64,000 nucleotides of DNA from Desulfovibrio sp. JC010 (GTDB lineage Bacteria > Desulfobacterota > Desulfovibrionia > Desulfovibrionales > Desulfovibrionaceae): assembly GCF_010470675.1 (NCBI RefSeq), contig NZ_VOIQ01000005.1, forward strand, positions 219,255 to 283,254. Reading direction: 5' to 3'. The position numbers and the translations under genes are program-made. Positions 43,170 to 51,766 of the stretch are shown here, one piece after another. Below the pieces are notes generated by a model. The model saw only the letters and a program-made list of their open reading frames with translations. It was not told the DNA's origin and did no database searches. Numbering within the stretch: the first letter of the stretch is position 1; each line of letters begins with the position of its first letter.

Positions 43170-44317
43170 GTTCAGCGGAGAAAGATTCGCGTGAAGTAGG
43201 GCAGGAGAGTCCTGAAGAAAAAAATCAGGCTGAAGAGACTGCCGAGGAATCCTTGAATTCCGAAGAGGAAGCTTCTGAAAGCAAAGAGTCCGAAGCCGGA
43301 CTTCCTGCTGAAAAAGATGCGGGAGAGATCACAGTGTCTGAAGATGGTTCAGGCCCTGAAGATGAAGATCCCGACGAGGAAGATGAGGAGCTGGACGAAG
43401 AAGAAGCTCCCATGACTTTCCTTGAGCATCTGGAAGAACTGCGACGCCGTTTTGTCAGGATCATGATTGCCTGCGGTATTGGTTTTCTGGCCTGTTACTC
43501 TTTTGCCAAGCCCCTGTTTTCCTTGCTCATGGCACCGCTGGTGGCGGTTCTGCCTCCTGATTCCACTTTGATTTTCACTTCCCTGCCCGAAGGTTTTGTC
43601 ACTTACCTGAAAGTTGCTGCCGTGGCCGGGATTTTTGCAGTATCACCATATATTTTTGCCCAGATCTGGGGTTTCATAGCGCCCGGTCTGTACGAGCATG
43701 AGCGCAAGTGGATGATTCCGCTGGCATTTTTGTCCGCATTCTTCTTTGTGGGCGGGGCTATGTTCGGGTATTACGTGGTATTCCCCTTTGGTTGTGAGTT
43801 TTTTATGGGCTTTGCTGATGAATTTATTAAGCCCATGCCTACCTTGCGGGAATATTTGGGTTTCTCGCTTAAATTGCTGTTCGCTTTCGGTATTATCTTT
43901 GAGCTGCCGCTATTTATTTTTTTCCTCGCCAGATTGGGCGTGGTTACAGCGGAGGGGCTGCGCAGCAAGCGTAAGTATGCCATTTTGGTCTGCTTTATCT
44001 GTTCCGCCATCCTGACTCCGCCGGATGTTATGACTCAGACCCTCATGGCCGGACCGCTGATTATTCTGTATGAAATCGGTGTTTGGGTTGCTTACTTCTT
44101 TGGAAAGCGCGGCGGCAGGAAGCTGAAAAAAGCTGAGTCTGAGAATGACGGACCTGACGATTCCGGACCGGATTCAGATCCTGACGGCGGTGCTTCTGCT
44201 GATGATTCTGCTGCAGAAAAGTCTGAGTCTGAAGCTGAAAAGAAAAAGAAGCCCAAAGCCGAAAAGAAATCCAAGGCCGAAGATGCCGGCTACGACGAAG
44301 ATTTGATTGAAATGTAA
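43166..44317 (+). CDS. tatC: Twin-arginine translocase subunit TatC with acidic N-terminal and charged C-terminal extensions
   Basis: A 383-residue protein. The TatC core of six helices runs from about 83 (MTFLEHLEELRRRFVRIM, the conserved signal-peptide-binding start) to about 310 and includes the usual FAVSPYIFAQIWGFIAPGLY. Before it are 82 mostly Glu/Asp/Ser residues; after it, about 70 residues that go from Asp/Ser-rich to Lys/Glu-rich and then a last acidic stretch. The core alone would be normal length; the extensions are unusual and cytoplasmic. It starts at ATGA overlapping tatB. Confidence 0.93.
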   Translation: MSSAEKDSREVGQESPEEKNQAEETAEESLNSEEEASESKESEAGLPAEKDAGEITVSEDGSGPEDEDPDEEDEELDEEEAPMTFLEHLEELRRRFVRIMIACGIGFLACYSFAKPLFSLLMAPLVAVLPPDSTLIFTSLPEGFVTYLKVAAVAGIFAVSPYIFAQIWGFIAPGLYEHERKWMIPLAFLSAFFFVGGAMFGYYVVFPFGCEFFMGFADEFIKPMPTLREYLGFSLKLLFAFGIIFELPLFIFFLARLGVVTAEGLRSKRKYAILVCFICSAILTPPDVMTQTLMAGPLIILYEIGVWVAYFFGKRGGRKLKKAESENDGPDDSGPDSDPDGGASADDSAAEKSESEAEKKKKPKAEKKSKAEDAGYDEDLIEM

Positions 44318-44355
44318 TGGCCGCATTACAGGCCGTACCATAAGAGAGGTTGGTT

Positions 44356-44943
44356 TTGTCACAGAGATCTGCTGCAATTACCCGTACCACAAAGGAAACC
44401 GATATTTCCCTGAAGTTGAATATCGACGGTGAAGGCCGGACTGATATCGACACCGGGGTGGGGTTCGCCGACCATATGCTGACCCTGATGAGTTTCTGGG
44501 CCGGATTTGACCTTGACCTCAAATGCAAGGGCGACCTCGAAATTGATTCGCACCATACGCTTGAAGACATCGCGCTCGTGTTAGGGCAGGCCCTGTCCGA
44601 GGCCATGGGCGACAAAAAAGGCATCAACCGTATCGGTTTTGCCAAAGTACCCATGGATGAAGCTCTTGTGGAAGTTGTAATTGACCTTTCAGGACGGGCT
44701 TATCTTGTGTATGATGACGACATCCTGCCCCCGATCATTGCCGGGGATGAAAGGGATGTCTGGCGTGAATTTTTCAAATCACTGGCTTTTAAAGCCGGTA
44801 TGAACCTGCACATCAAGTTTGAATACGGACGTAACGGCCACCATCTGCTCGAAGGTGCGTTCAAGGCTCTTGGGCTTGCTTTCCGCAATGCTCTTTCCGT
44901 TGAAAGACAGGGTGTTTCCAGTACAAAAGGGAGTCTTGATTAA
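44356..44943 (+). CDS. hisB: Imidazoleglycerol-phosphate dehydratase
   Basis: A 195-residue monofunctional IGP dehydratase of histidine synthesis. Metal-binding motifs [10 protein letters not shown] and [16 protein letters not shown] and the [12 protein letters not shown] region are present; no phosphatase domain. I chose TTG 44356 because AGAGG is 6 bases upstream; TTG 44350 overlaps the site. The stop overlaps the next start (TAATG). Confidence 0.94.
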   Translation: MSQRSAAITRTTKETDISLKLNIDGEGRTDIDTGVGFADHMLTLMSFWAGFDLDLKCKGDLEIDSHHTLEDIALVLGQALSEAMGDKKGINRIGFAKVPMDEALVEVVIDLSGRAYLVYDDDILPPIIAGDERDVWREFFKSLAFKAGMNLHIKFEYGRNGHHLLEGAFKALGLAFRNALSVERQGVSSTKGSLD

Positions 44944-45599
44944 TGAAACGGCTTTTCCCTCTGCTTATTATTTGTGTTTTTGCTCTCGGTGCTCTCAGTG
45001 GGTGTGCCAGTAAAAGTGAGCTTGTTAAACTCCCGCGTCCTTCCGGTAAGATTGCTGTAGCCGGCTTTACCAACCCCGTGTTCAACTGGGAACTGCTGGC
45101 CGGATACCTGCCGCAGGAAGGCAAACCCATCAAGAAGGAAATCCTGCAGCAGCTTGATGCCAAGATGGTCGGAGTGCTTTCCAAGCATGGCGTTACCGCT
45201 TTTGCGCGCCCGGCAATTACCCGCCAGTGTCAGGAAATCGAAGTTTTTGAAAATTTGGGCGGTCGCCGCGAAGCCGCTTTTGCCTATTGGGTTAAGGTCG
45301 GCCAGTGCATGAGTGCCGACTACATTCTGGTTCCGCAGATTCTCTTCTGGCAGGACCTGCGCGGCATGCAGAAGGCTGATTTCAACATCCAGCCCGCATC
45401 TGTAATTATTGATCTGTTTCTTATTGATGTTAACAACAGGCGCATCATCAGAAGATTCCATTACGATGAAACCCAGCAGACTCTCATGGAGAACGTGCTG
45501 GAAGCGGATACTTTCTTCAAACGTGGAGGCAAATGGGTAACCGCAATGGAACTTTCTGACGAGGCCCTTGAGACCGGACTTATGGAGCTTGGTTTATGA
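44943..45599 (+). CDS. Putative lipoprotein between hisB and hisA
   Basis: A 218-residue protein with a lipoprotein signal ([21 protein letters not shown], lipid-bearing C21). The mature part shows strands such as [14 protein letters not shown] and AQ-rich [18 protein letters not shown], with no motif I recognise; it faintly resembles curli/LPS-type secretion lipoproteins. The gene overlaps both neighbours (1 base with hisB, 4 with hisA), so it is firmly embedded in the histidine operon, though a role in histidine synthesis is not obvious. Confidence 0.8.
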   Translation: MKRLFPLLIICVFALGALSGCASKSELVKLPRPSGKIAVAGFTNPVFNWELLAGYLPQEGKPIKKEILQQLDAKMVGVLSKHGVTAFARPAITRQCQEIEVFENLGGRREAAFAYWVKVGQCMSADYILVPQILFWQDLRGMQKADFNIQPASVIIDLFLIDVNNRRIIRRFHYDETQQTLMENVLEADTFFKRGGKWVTAMELSDEALETGLMELGL

Positions 45600-46324
45600 T
45601 CGTTTTTCCCGCTGTAGATATCAAGGACGGCGTATGCGTACGCCTCTCACAGGGACAGGCTGACGCTGTCACCGTATTTTCCAGTGATCCCGTTGCCCAG
45701 GCCAAGTACTGGGAGAATCAGGGCGCAAGATACCTGCACGTAGTTGACCTTGACGGCGCATTCAGCGGAATGCCCAAGAACTTTGACCTGATCAAGGATA
45801 TCTGCAGTCAGCTCAGCATTCCGGTGCAGCTCGGTGGCGGTATCCGCGATATTGAAACCGCATCCAAATACCTTGAAGCAGGCGTGCGTCGCCTGATCAT
45901 CGGTACCATGGCCCTTGAGGACGAGGAAACTTTCGCCGCTCTCTGCGCCAAATTCCCCGGTCAGATCGGGGTCTCCCTTGATGCCGTAAACGGACAGCTC
46001 AAGTCCCGCGGCTGGGTGGAAGATGCAGGAATCTCCATCTTCGACATCATCCCCCGCATTGAAGCAGCCGGTGCAGCATTTATCATCTACACTGATATCA
46101 GCCGCGACGGCATGCAGACCGGTGTAAATGTGAACGCCATGGCTGACCTTTGCGCCAAGACCAAACTTCCGGTCATCGCAGCAGGCGGTGTTGCCACCCT
46201 TGAAGATGTAATCAACCTGCGTCCGCTGGTTTCCAAAGGCCTCGAAGGTGCTGTTTCCGGTCAGGCTATCTACACTGGAACCCTCAATTTTGCTGAAGCT
46301 ATCGAGTGGTTGGAAAATAATTAA
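45596..46324 (+). CDS. hisA: ProFAR isomerase HisA
   Basis: A 242-residue TIM barrel catalysing the Amadori isomerisation in histidine synthesis. The two half-barrel phosphate sites are seen: [16 protein letters not shown] (catalytic D8) with VQLGGGIRD, and [12 protein letters not shown] (second catalytic Asp) with [16 protein letters not shown] 45596 overlaps the lipoprotein gene by 4 bases. Repeat R14 follows the stop. Confidence 0.95.
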   Translation: MIVFPAVDIKDGVCVRLSQGQADAVTVFSSDPVAQAKYWENQGARYLHVVDLDGAFSGMPKNFDLIKDICSQLSIPVQLGGGIRDIETASKYLEAGVRRLIIGTMALEDEETFAALCAKFPGQIGVSLDAVNGQLKSRGWVEDAGISIFDIIPRIEAAGAAFIIYTDISRDGMQTGVNVNAMADLCAKTKLPVIAAGGVATLEDVINLRPLVSKGLEGAVSGQAIYTGTLNFAEAIEWLENN

Positions 46325-46335
46325 AGGCAAGGAGC

Positions 46336-46410
46336 TGATGCGCTTCGCGTTTTGACGAACTGATTTCGCCTCCGGCGGGCAGAAGGGCTAAGCCCCTCTG
46401 CACTCCCTAG
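46336..46410 (-). repeat. Intergenic repeat copy R14 (variant core with TGATGCGC module)
   Basis: TGATGCGCTTCGCGTTTTGA, GATTTCGCCTCCGGCGGGC, then an atypical core GGGCTAAGCCC. It closely resembles R6 and lies 11 bases after the hisA stop. Confidence 0.78.
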
Positions 46411-46430
46411 TAGGGAAGAGGAGTTTGTTT

Positions 46431-46640
46431 ATGAAAAGAGTAGAAGTTAAAGGCATGAGTTGCATGCATTGCGTTGGGTCTGTAGAGAAGGCTCTCAGCG
46501 CAATTGAAGGCGTAACTGACGTTAAGGCCAGTCTCGATGATGCCTGCGCTACCTACGTAGAAATTACCCCGGTAGATGATGCCAAGATCAAGGAAGCGAT
46601 CACCAAGATCGGCTTTGAGGCTGGCGAAGTTAAGTCGTAG
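46431..46640 (+). CDS. Heavy-metal-associated domain protein (CopZ-like)
   Basis: A 69-residue cytoplasmic ferredoxin-like fold protein with the metal-binding GMSCMHC motif (C12 and C15), as in copper chaperones and P-type ATPase leader domains. ATG 46431 is preferred (AGGAG 8 bases upstream) to TTG 46425. A terminator follows directly. No copper ATPase is linked. Confidence 0.9.
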   Translation: MKRVEVKGMSCMHCVGSVEKALSAIEGVTDVKASLDDACATYVEITPVDDAKIKEAITKIGFEAGEVKS

Positions 46641-46658
46641 ATTATAGAATGAATGTAG

Positions 46659-46693
46659 AAAGCCCCGCGCTCTGATGAGTGCGGGGCTTTTTT
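46659..46693 (+). terminator. Intrinsic terminator of the CopZ-like gene (shared hairpin family)
   Basis: AAAGCCCCGC and GCGGGGCTTT arms around CTCTGATGAG-type loop, then TTTTTT. Nearly the same hairpin recurs at 51090 and 51711. Confidence 0.9.
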
Positions 46694-46776
46694 GCGTCGT
46701 ATGGAAACTTGTTGCGATTATATTTTGAATAAGATAATTGTTTTGTGTCCGTATGTTAAGCTAGGAGAATATTTGC

Positions 46777-47970
46777 ATGAATAGTACCTTTGCGTTTCCC
46801 GGTCGTGAATTGTTGATTCCAAATGTTGTGAGAGCTGAAAATTGTACCCTTACTGATGCTGATGGTAATCAATATATTGATTTAGAGGCTGGTATCTGGT
46901 GTACAAATATAGGGCATGGCAATAGTGCAGTAATCTCTGCAATTGTAAAACAGATGGATTGTGTCTCTCACGTCGGGTTCTGCTATAGTTCTGAAGTTGT
47001 CGAAAGGGCTGGCGGAGCGGTGCTTGATCTCTTTGGACACAAAAACGGATGTTGTTCTTTTCTTTGTTCCGGAAGCGAATCTGTCGAGTACGGGGTACGG
47101 GTGTTGCGTTCGTTGCTGGGATCAAAGCGGATTATGACCTTATCTGATTCATATTTCGGAGCCTACGGCGATGCGGCGGCAAAGAATTCTGATAAATGGT
47201 TTCTTTTTGATTGGGAAAAGTGTGAAAACTGTACTCACGAGCAATGTACGAAAGAGTGCTCCGGCTATTCCGGGATACCGTTTGATGACATTGGTGCCTT
47301 CCTGTTTGAGCCGGGCAGTTCTTCGGGGATGGTCCGTTTTCCGCCCGCTAAATTGATTGACAGCATAGTCAAGGACCTAGCCGCTGCTGACGGACTGGTG
47401 ATGGTCAATGAAGTTACTACCGGAGTCGGCAGGACCGGGAAATGGTTCGGTTACCAGCATTATGAAATGCAGCCGGATATCGTCGCCATGGGTAAAGGGA
47501 TCGGGAATGGTTATCCCGTAAGTGCTGTGTCGCTAAGTAGCCGTGTCATTGATTTGCTTGGACCGGAAGGGGTGGCTTACGGACAATCCCATCTCAATGA
47601 TCCCTTGGGAGCTGCCGTGGTGGAAGCAGTGATAGCTGAGATTCATGGGCATAACCTGATACAGCGTGCAGAGCTGCTCTCAGATATTTTTCTGGATGGT
47701 TTGCAGAAAGTAGCAACTGATTCGCCATTAATCGATTGTGCTCGCGGCAGGGGGCTTATGGCGATCCTGATCATTGATGACAAGCTGGATGTCTCAAAAG
47801 TAGCGGATTTGCACAGACGCTTGGTTGCACGGGGATTCATAGTAGATCATCGGATTGGCACCAATGCCCTGCGCATGCACCCGGCCCTTACCATAGACGA
47901 GCAGGATATTCGCCGTTTTCTCGCAGTGCTTGAGGATCTTCTGGGGGCTATGGAGATTAAGCTGGGTTAG
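46777..47970 (+). CDS. Class III PLP aminotransferase with Cys cluster and Asn-Glu-Val motif
   Basis: A 397-residue fold-type I class III (acetylornithine/GABA-like) enzyme. The PLP lysine is K240 in AMGKGIGNGYP. At the place of the usual DE(V/I)xTG, whose Asp bonds the pyridine nitrogen, it has N211 (VMVNEVTTGVGRTG). An insert at 149-161 has C149-x2-C152-x4-C157-x3-C161, which could bind a metal. I believe an NEVTTG subfamily exists in anaerobes, but its substrate is unknown to me. The gene stands alone. Confidence 0.82.
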   Translation: MNSTFAFPGRELLIPNVVRAENCTLTDADGNQYIDLEAGIWCTNIGHGNSAVISAIVKQMDCVSHVGFCYSSEVVERAGGAVLDLFGHKNGCCSFLCSGSESVEYGVRVLRSLLGSKRIMTLSDSYFGAYGDAAAKNSDKWFLFDWEKCENCTHEQCTKECSGYSGIPFDDIGAFLFEPGSSSGMVRFPPAKLIDSIVKDLAAADGLVMVNEVTTGVGRTGKWFGYQHYEMQPDIVAMGKGIGNGYPVSAVSLSSRVIDLLGPEGVAYGQSHLNDPLGAAVVEAVIAEIHGHNLIQRAELLSDIFLDGLQKVATDSPLIDCARGRGLMAILIIDDKLDVSKVADLHRRLVARGFIVDHRIGTNALRMHPALTIDEQDIRRFLAVLEDLLGAMEIKLG

Positions 47971-47994
47971 ATTGGAATGATGTGAACGGCTAAT

Positions 47995-48390
47995 TTAATC
48001 GGATTGCATGGTTTTTAAATAGAAGGCTGCGAAACGGCTGTCATGCTCTTCCAGGTGATCATTGAGCCAGCTGCAAAAGTAATCAATTAATTCTTGTTTG
48101 CCCGTCCTTTTGAATCTGCCGTGGGTGAGAAATGTTCTGACAAGATGGGTATGCTCGTCTGAATGTTCTTTCAGCTGTGGGTACGATGTTTTACGCATTA
48201 TCGTTTCTTCATCTCTGAAATGATTCTGCACTTGTTCAAATAGTTTTGAGTACAGTTTTTGGCAGACATCTTCGTCGCTGTTTTCAGAAAGGGCGAGTAT
48301 ATATTTTTGGGCGGTACGGGCTAGTTCCTCATGCTGCTTATCCATCGGTTCAATTCCAAAGCGGTATGATTCTGTCCACAGCCGTTTCAT
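47995..48390 (-). CDS. Bacteriohemerythrin
   Basis: A 131-residue four-helix protein with the diiron ligands: H20 in MDKQHEEL, HFRDEE, HSDEH and WLNDHLEEHD. It binds O2 reversibly at a di-iron site and is common in microaerotolerant sulfate reducers. It is convergent with the aminotransferase gene. Confidence 0.92.
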   Translation of the reverse strand: MKRLWTESYRFGIEPMDKQHEELARTAQKYILALSENSDEDVCQKLYSKLFEQVQNHFRDEETIMRKTSYPQLKEHSDEHTHLVRTFLTHGRFKRTGKQELIDYFCSWLNDHLEEHDSRFAAFYLKTMQSD

Positions 48391-48501
48391 TTTTTCTCCG
48401 TATTTCTATGTATAATTTTTTACTCATTAATATTACCAGCCTTGCTGTCTTTGTCCAATTATAATTAGGTAGATAGTCCGGCGCGATATTTTTGCGTTCT
48501 A

Positions 48502-50385
48502 TCAGCGGCGTAGTTTGTTTCGCAGGGCGAAACCGAAGAGGGCGGCTTGGAGGGTGATTAGGGTTACTGAGATGCCTTTGAAGAAGTATTGGAGGCCTGT
48601 TAGATCAGTATCTGCGAATTTAATTTTAATAAGTGGCATGTACCACATGGCCATTTTTAGCCAGTCTTGGTTTGCCCATGGGGTGAGGCTTATTATGAAT
48701 TGCGCTAGGAAGGGGAAAATGACTAGACAGAACAGGATTGCTCCTGCGCGGATAGGATCTTCTCCGTAACCGCTGATTTGTTGGTAGAAGTTGAGGTAGA
48801 TTTTTGAGGCTACTTTGTTGATGTCGTTTTTGATCTTTTGGAAGTCGTTATAGCCAATTACTATTGCTGTTAGTAGGAGCGAAAGCCCTACTGCAATATT
48901 TAGAAAATATTCGTGCTGCATTTTTAGGAAAAAGGCGCAGACTGGGATCATGAAAATTGCGGTAGCAAGTATGTTCCAGAAATGTGTTGAGGGAGCCTTG
49001 TCCAAGCTTTTGCGGGTCATTTCTTTTTCGCGGTAATGCCAGTGCGAGGTTTGTTCTTCGTCTGCGCTTTCGCGGGCTATTCTTTTTAGGCGGCGATATA
49101 TTTCTGCGAGGGTGGTGTCGGTGCAATCTGTTTCTTCTTGATGCTTTTCATCATAAATCGGTGCAAATCTTTCGTCACCCCAAGTGCAGTTAATGAATTT
49201 GAAAGACTCTATGTTTGTCTTATCAAATTTGAGATTTGTAAGATTTACGGACTCAAGAAGGATGGTCTCTTTTGATATTGCGCCTGCGAAGCTTGTCTCA
49301 CCTAAGAATTTAGAATCACGGAAATAGGTCCATTCTTTGAAAAAAGCTAAATTGAAATTAACACCGTCTTCGAAAATTGTTTGTTCGAAGTTGGAGTAGG
49401 CTTGGAATATAGTATTGTCGAAAGATGGTTTGTTCTCAAATGATGAACTTTGAAAGAAAGTTGGGCCATTGAATTCCATTAAGTAAAATGATGCTTTTTC
49501 AAATTTGCTATGATCAAAATATATCTCCATTAATGATTCCGTCTCGTTAAAATCAACGTGTTGGAATTCAGCATATACAAAAAAAGTACATGCATTGAAT
49601 TTTGAATTTATAAATTTTGCTTGTTGATGAAATTTAGTGTTGCTGAAATCTGTTTCGGATAAAAATATTGATTTGCTAAAGTTTGCAGTTTTCATGAAAT
49701 GTACATATTCAAAGGTTGCCTTGCCGTTAAAGTTCGCGCTTTTGAAAATTGCATTTTTAATGAATTGTGCATGCTCAAAGGTTATTTCATTATAGAATTG
49801 TGAGTCCGAGAAGTTCGTCTCATCACAGAAGTGGGTGTCTATAAATAGTGGTGTGTTGTGAAAATGGGTATTGATGAAGTTGATTTTATTGAATGTAGTA
49901 TTTCTAAAGTCGCTAGTCGATTTAAAATGTACATTGTTAAAGTTACTTTTTGCATCAAAAAAAGCATTTTTGAAATCGGTATGTTTCAAAAAAAAAGAGT
50001 AGTTTAAGTTAATTGGCGGTATGTGTTTGGCATTTAGTTTATGATATTTTGAAAGTGAAATTTCATATGGGAAAATAGTTGCGGAGAAGTTACATCTTGG
50101 ATTCCAACGCATTTTTAACCAATTATCTTTATCCCGCTCCTCATCCTCCCCCTCCTCAATAACCCCATCAATCCGCTCAAAAATCAACCCATTAAACTTC
50201 TCAGCCCTCATCAAAGCAGGTCTTTCCCCACCATCACGTCCGTCATAAGGCTTCCCACTAGGAACATCAAACTTACAATCAGCAGGAGCATGAAAAATAC
50301 AATACTCTTTCCCATCAGCATCAATATAGACGATGTCGTAATCTTTACACCAATTACTATGCTTCTCCCCAATGCAACAACCCAT
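48502..50385 (-). CDS. Pentapeptide-repeat protein with C-terminal membrane domain
   Basis: A 627-residue protein in three parts. Residues 1-110: a Cys/Asp-rich N-terminal region, MGCCIGEKHSNW with further cysteines. About 110-390: many tandem five-residue repeats with Phe at the central position (such as NFSDSQFYNEITFEHAQF), expected to fold as a right-handed quadrilateral helix. About 450-627: four to five hydrophobic segments with a conserved-looking YGEDPIRAGAIL loop. The repeat part is much more AT-rich than its neighbours, suggesting transfer or relaxed selection. AGAGG lies 6 bases before the ATG. Function unknown. Confidence 0.8.
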   Translation of the reverse strand: MGCCIGEKHSNWCKDYDIVYIDADGKEYCIFHAPADCKFDVPSGKPYDGRDGGERPALMRAEKFNGLIFERIDGVIEEGEDEERDKDNWLKMRWNPRCNFSATIFPYEISLSKYHKLNAKHIPPINLNYSFFLKHTDFKNAFFDAKSNFNNVHFKSTSDFRNTTFNKINFINTHFHNTPLFIDTHFCDETNFSDSQFYNEITFEHAQFIKNAIFKSANFNGKATFEYVHFMKTANFSKSIFLSETDFSNTKFHQQAKFINSKFNACTFFVYAEFQHVDFNETESLMEIYFDHSKFEKASFYLMEFNGPTFFQSSSFENKPSFDNTIFQAYSNFEQTIFEDGVNFNLAFFKEWTYFRDSKFLGETSFAGAISKETILLESVNLTNLKFDKTNIESFKFINCTWGDERFAPIYDEKHQEETDCTDTTLAEIYRRLKRIARESADEEQTSHWHYREKEMTRKSLDKAPSTHFWNILATAIFMIPVCAFFLKMQHEYFLNIAVGLSLLLTAIVIGYNDFQKIKNDINKVASKIYLNFYQQISGYGEDPIRAGAILFCLVIFPFLAQFIISLTPWANQDWLKMAMWYMPLIKIKFADTDLTGLQYFFKGISVTLITLQAALFGFALRNKLRR

Positions 50386-50462
50386 GTGTACCTCTTATAA
50401 ATGACGAATTTCAGTAAGTGGGGGTTTTATATCTTATAATGCTGCAATTAATCCACAATAAA

Positions 50463-50498
50463 AAACGCCCGATTCTCAAAAGAGAACCGGGCGTTAAA
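50463..50498 (-). terminator. Intrinsic terminator of the RRM protein gene
   Basis: AACGCCCG-n-TTCTC and GAGAA-n-CGGGCGTT arms with an AAAA loop and T-rich DNA following on the minus strand. Confidence 0.85.
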
Positions 50499-50525
50499 AA
50501 GTCTTTTAAGACTTACAGAGACAGA

Positions 50526-50789
50526 CTACCAGCGGGGGCGTTCTGCTCTGGGCTTGGCTTCGTTAACCTTGAGGTTACGACCGCCGAAGTCTTTGCCGTC
50601 GAGAGCTTCGATAGCATCCATGGCGCCGTTGTCGTCCATTTCTACGAAACCGAAACCACGAGCGCGGCCGGTTTCACGATCTTCGATGAGTTTAACAGAG
50701 ATAACTTCACCGTAAGCTTCAAAGGAAGCGCGGACATCTTCTTCAGTAGCGGACCAGGGCAGGTTACCAACGTAGATATTCTTAGACAT
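50526..50789 (-). CDS. RNA-binding protein with one RRM domain
   Basis: An 87-residue protein made of a single RRM: RNP2 IYVGNLPW at 5-12 and RNP1 RGFGFVEM at about 44-51, with a short basic tail ending RAERPRW. Bacterial relatives bind single-stranded RNA and are often cold-induced. A long structured upstream region suggests post-transcriptional control. Confidence 0.94.
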   Translation of the reverse strand: MSKNIYVGNLPWSATEEDVRASFEAYGEVISVKLIEDRETGRARGFGFVEMDDNGAMDAIEALDGKDFGGRNLKVNEAKPRAERPRW

Positions 50790-51089
50790 TCTAAATACTC
50801 CAATAAAAAATAAAAATTATATCAGTGCCCGTGCACCAAAAAAAAGGGCCGCGTACAAGATGCGTACTCGGCTCCTCGATAGTCATGTTCAATTTAAACC
50901 AGCGCTAGTCACAGTTTGACCGTGCCTTCACGGGTACGGCTGGTGTTTGATTGGTAGTTAATCTATTGTTTATGAATTAAAGTCAAGCTATATCGGAGTG
51001 TGGAAGTAGATTAATATGTATTTGTTAGTCTAAAGTACTGAGAAAAAAGTAAAATTTTTTTAGATAAAAAATAAAACAGCACTTTGATT
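50790..51089. other. Structured intergenic region upstream of the RRM gene
   Basis: No gene seen. Three inverted repeats: GTGC/GCAC near 50826-50837; GCCG-n-GTAC/GTAC-n-CGGC at about 50849-50874; and an outer ACCAGC/GCTGGT pair (about 50899-50945) enclosing CCGT..ACGG. In the minus direction they form a 5' leader for the RRM gene; in the plus direction they precede an otherwise gene-less terminator at 51090. Confidence 0.5.
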
Positions 51090-51130
51090 CAATAAAGCCC
51101 CGCACTCTGATGAGTGCGGGGCTTTATTGC
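51090..51130. terminator. Perfect terminator-type hairpin without an obvious gene
   Basis: CAATAAAGCCCCGCACTC and GAGTGCGGGGCTTTATTG arms with a TGAT loop, 40 bases of perfect palindrome. It has the same core as the hairpins at 46659 and 51711. No gene ends immediately before it on either strand. Confidence 0.75.
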
Positions 51131-51234
51131 GTATGGAGTTGGATAGTATTTCAAAAACATCTTGGTTATTACGAATATAGATGCTATGTCGTGTTAGGAA
51201 TATTTAATTAATTCCGTTTTGTAGAGGGGGGATT

Positions 51235-51675
51235 ATGAATTTAATAACAAAATCAAGCCTTCTGGTGCTAGCCTGTACATTTATGATTTTAAGTGTGGTG
51301 TCGAATTCTTCGGCTCAAGAAGTAATTACAATTCAGGCAGCTAAAGGCGGTCAGTATTCAATTTTAGCGTATGATGATCGTGCGAAACGTTATTATCACT
51401 TCAACGGTATATTATCTTCCGATCATCATCAGATTAATATTCCTGACGGTTGTGCCAGTTCCGTCACTGTCGCGCTGGGCAGAGCAACAGGAACAAGAAA
51501 TCTTTATGAAAAACGTGACCCGTACAATCCAATATATAAGGTAACCAAAAAATCAGCTGTAGTGTTGGAAATTCAGTTTGTTGCTAAGGGGACTGGCGCG
51601 GTTGTTCCAAATGCTGTCGGTTCTGTAATAATGGGTGGGATTAGCTCAGGATTTAAACGTCAGCCACCGCAATAA
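51235..51675 (+). CDS. Small secreted protein of unknown function
   Basis: A 146-residue protein with a signal peptide of about 27 residues (hydrophobic stretch, then SNSSAQ). The mature part has mixed strands, including QAAKGGQYSILAYDDRAKRY and KSAVVLEIQFVAKGTG, and ends with a Gly-rich SVIMGGISSGFKRQPPQ. No motif recognised. AGGGGGG precedes the ATG. Confidence 0.7.
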   Translation: MNLITKSSLLVLACTFMILSVVSNSSAQEVITIQAAKGGQYSILAYDDRAKRYYHFNGILSSDHHQINIPDGCASSVTVALGRATGTRNLYEKRDPYNPIYKVTKKSAVVLEIQFVAKGTGAVVPNAVGSVIMGGISSGFKRQPPQ

Positions 51676-51710
51676 GTTTTATGCTTTGGATTTGATTGCA
51701 TATGTAAAAA

Positions 51711-51745
51711 CAAAAGCCCCGCACTCTGATGAGCGCGGGGCTTGA
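51711..51745. terminator. Bidirectional terminator between the secreted-protein gene and gatA (shared hairpin family)
   Basis: AAGCCCCGC and GCGGGGCTT arms around CTCTGATGAG, with TTTTTTT on the plus side and a T-rich stretch on the minus side. Confidence 0.85.
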
Positions 51746-51766
51746 ATTTTTTTATGTGCCTGCTTC

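Noticed and set aside
48502..50385. AT-rich region as a prophage
   Set aside because: Only one gene is AT-rich; no integrase, capsid or lysis gene and no attachment repeats are seen around it.
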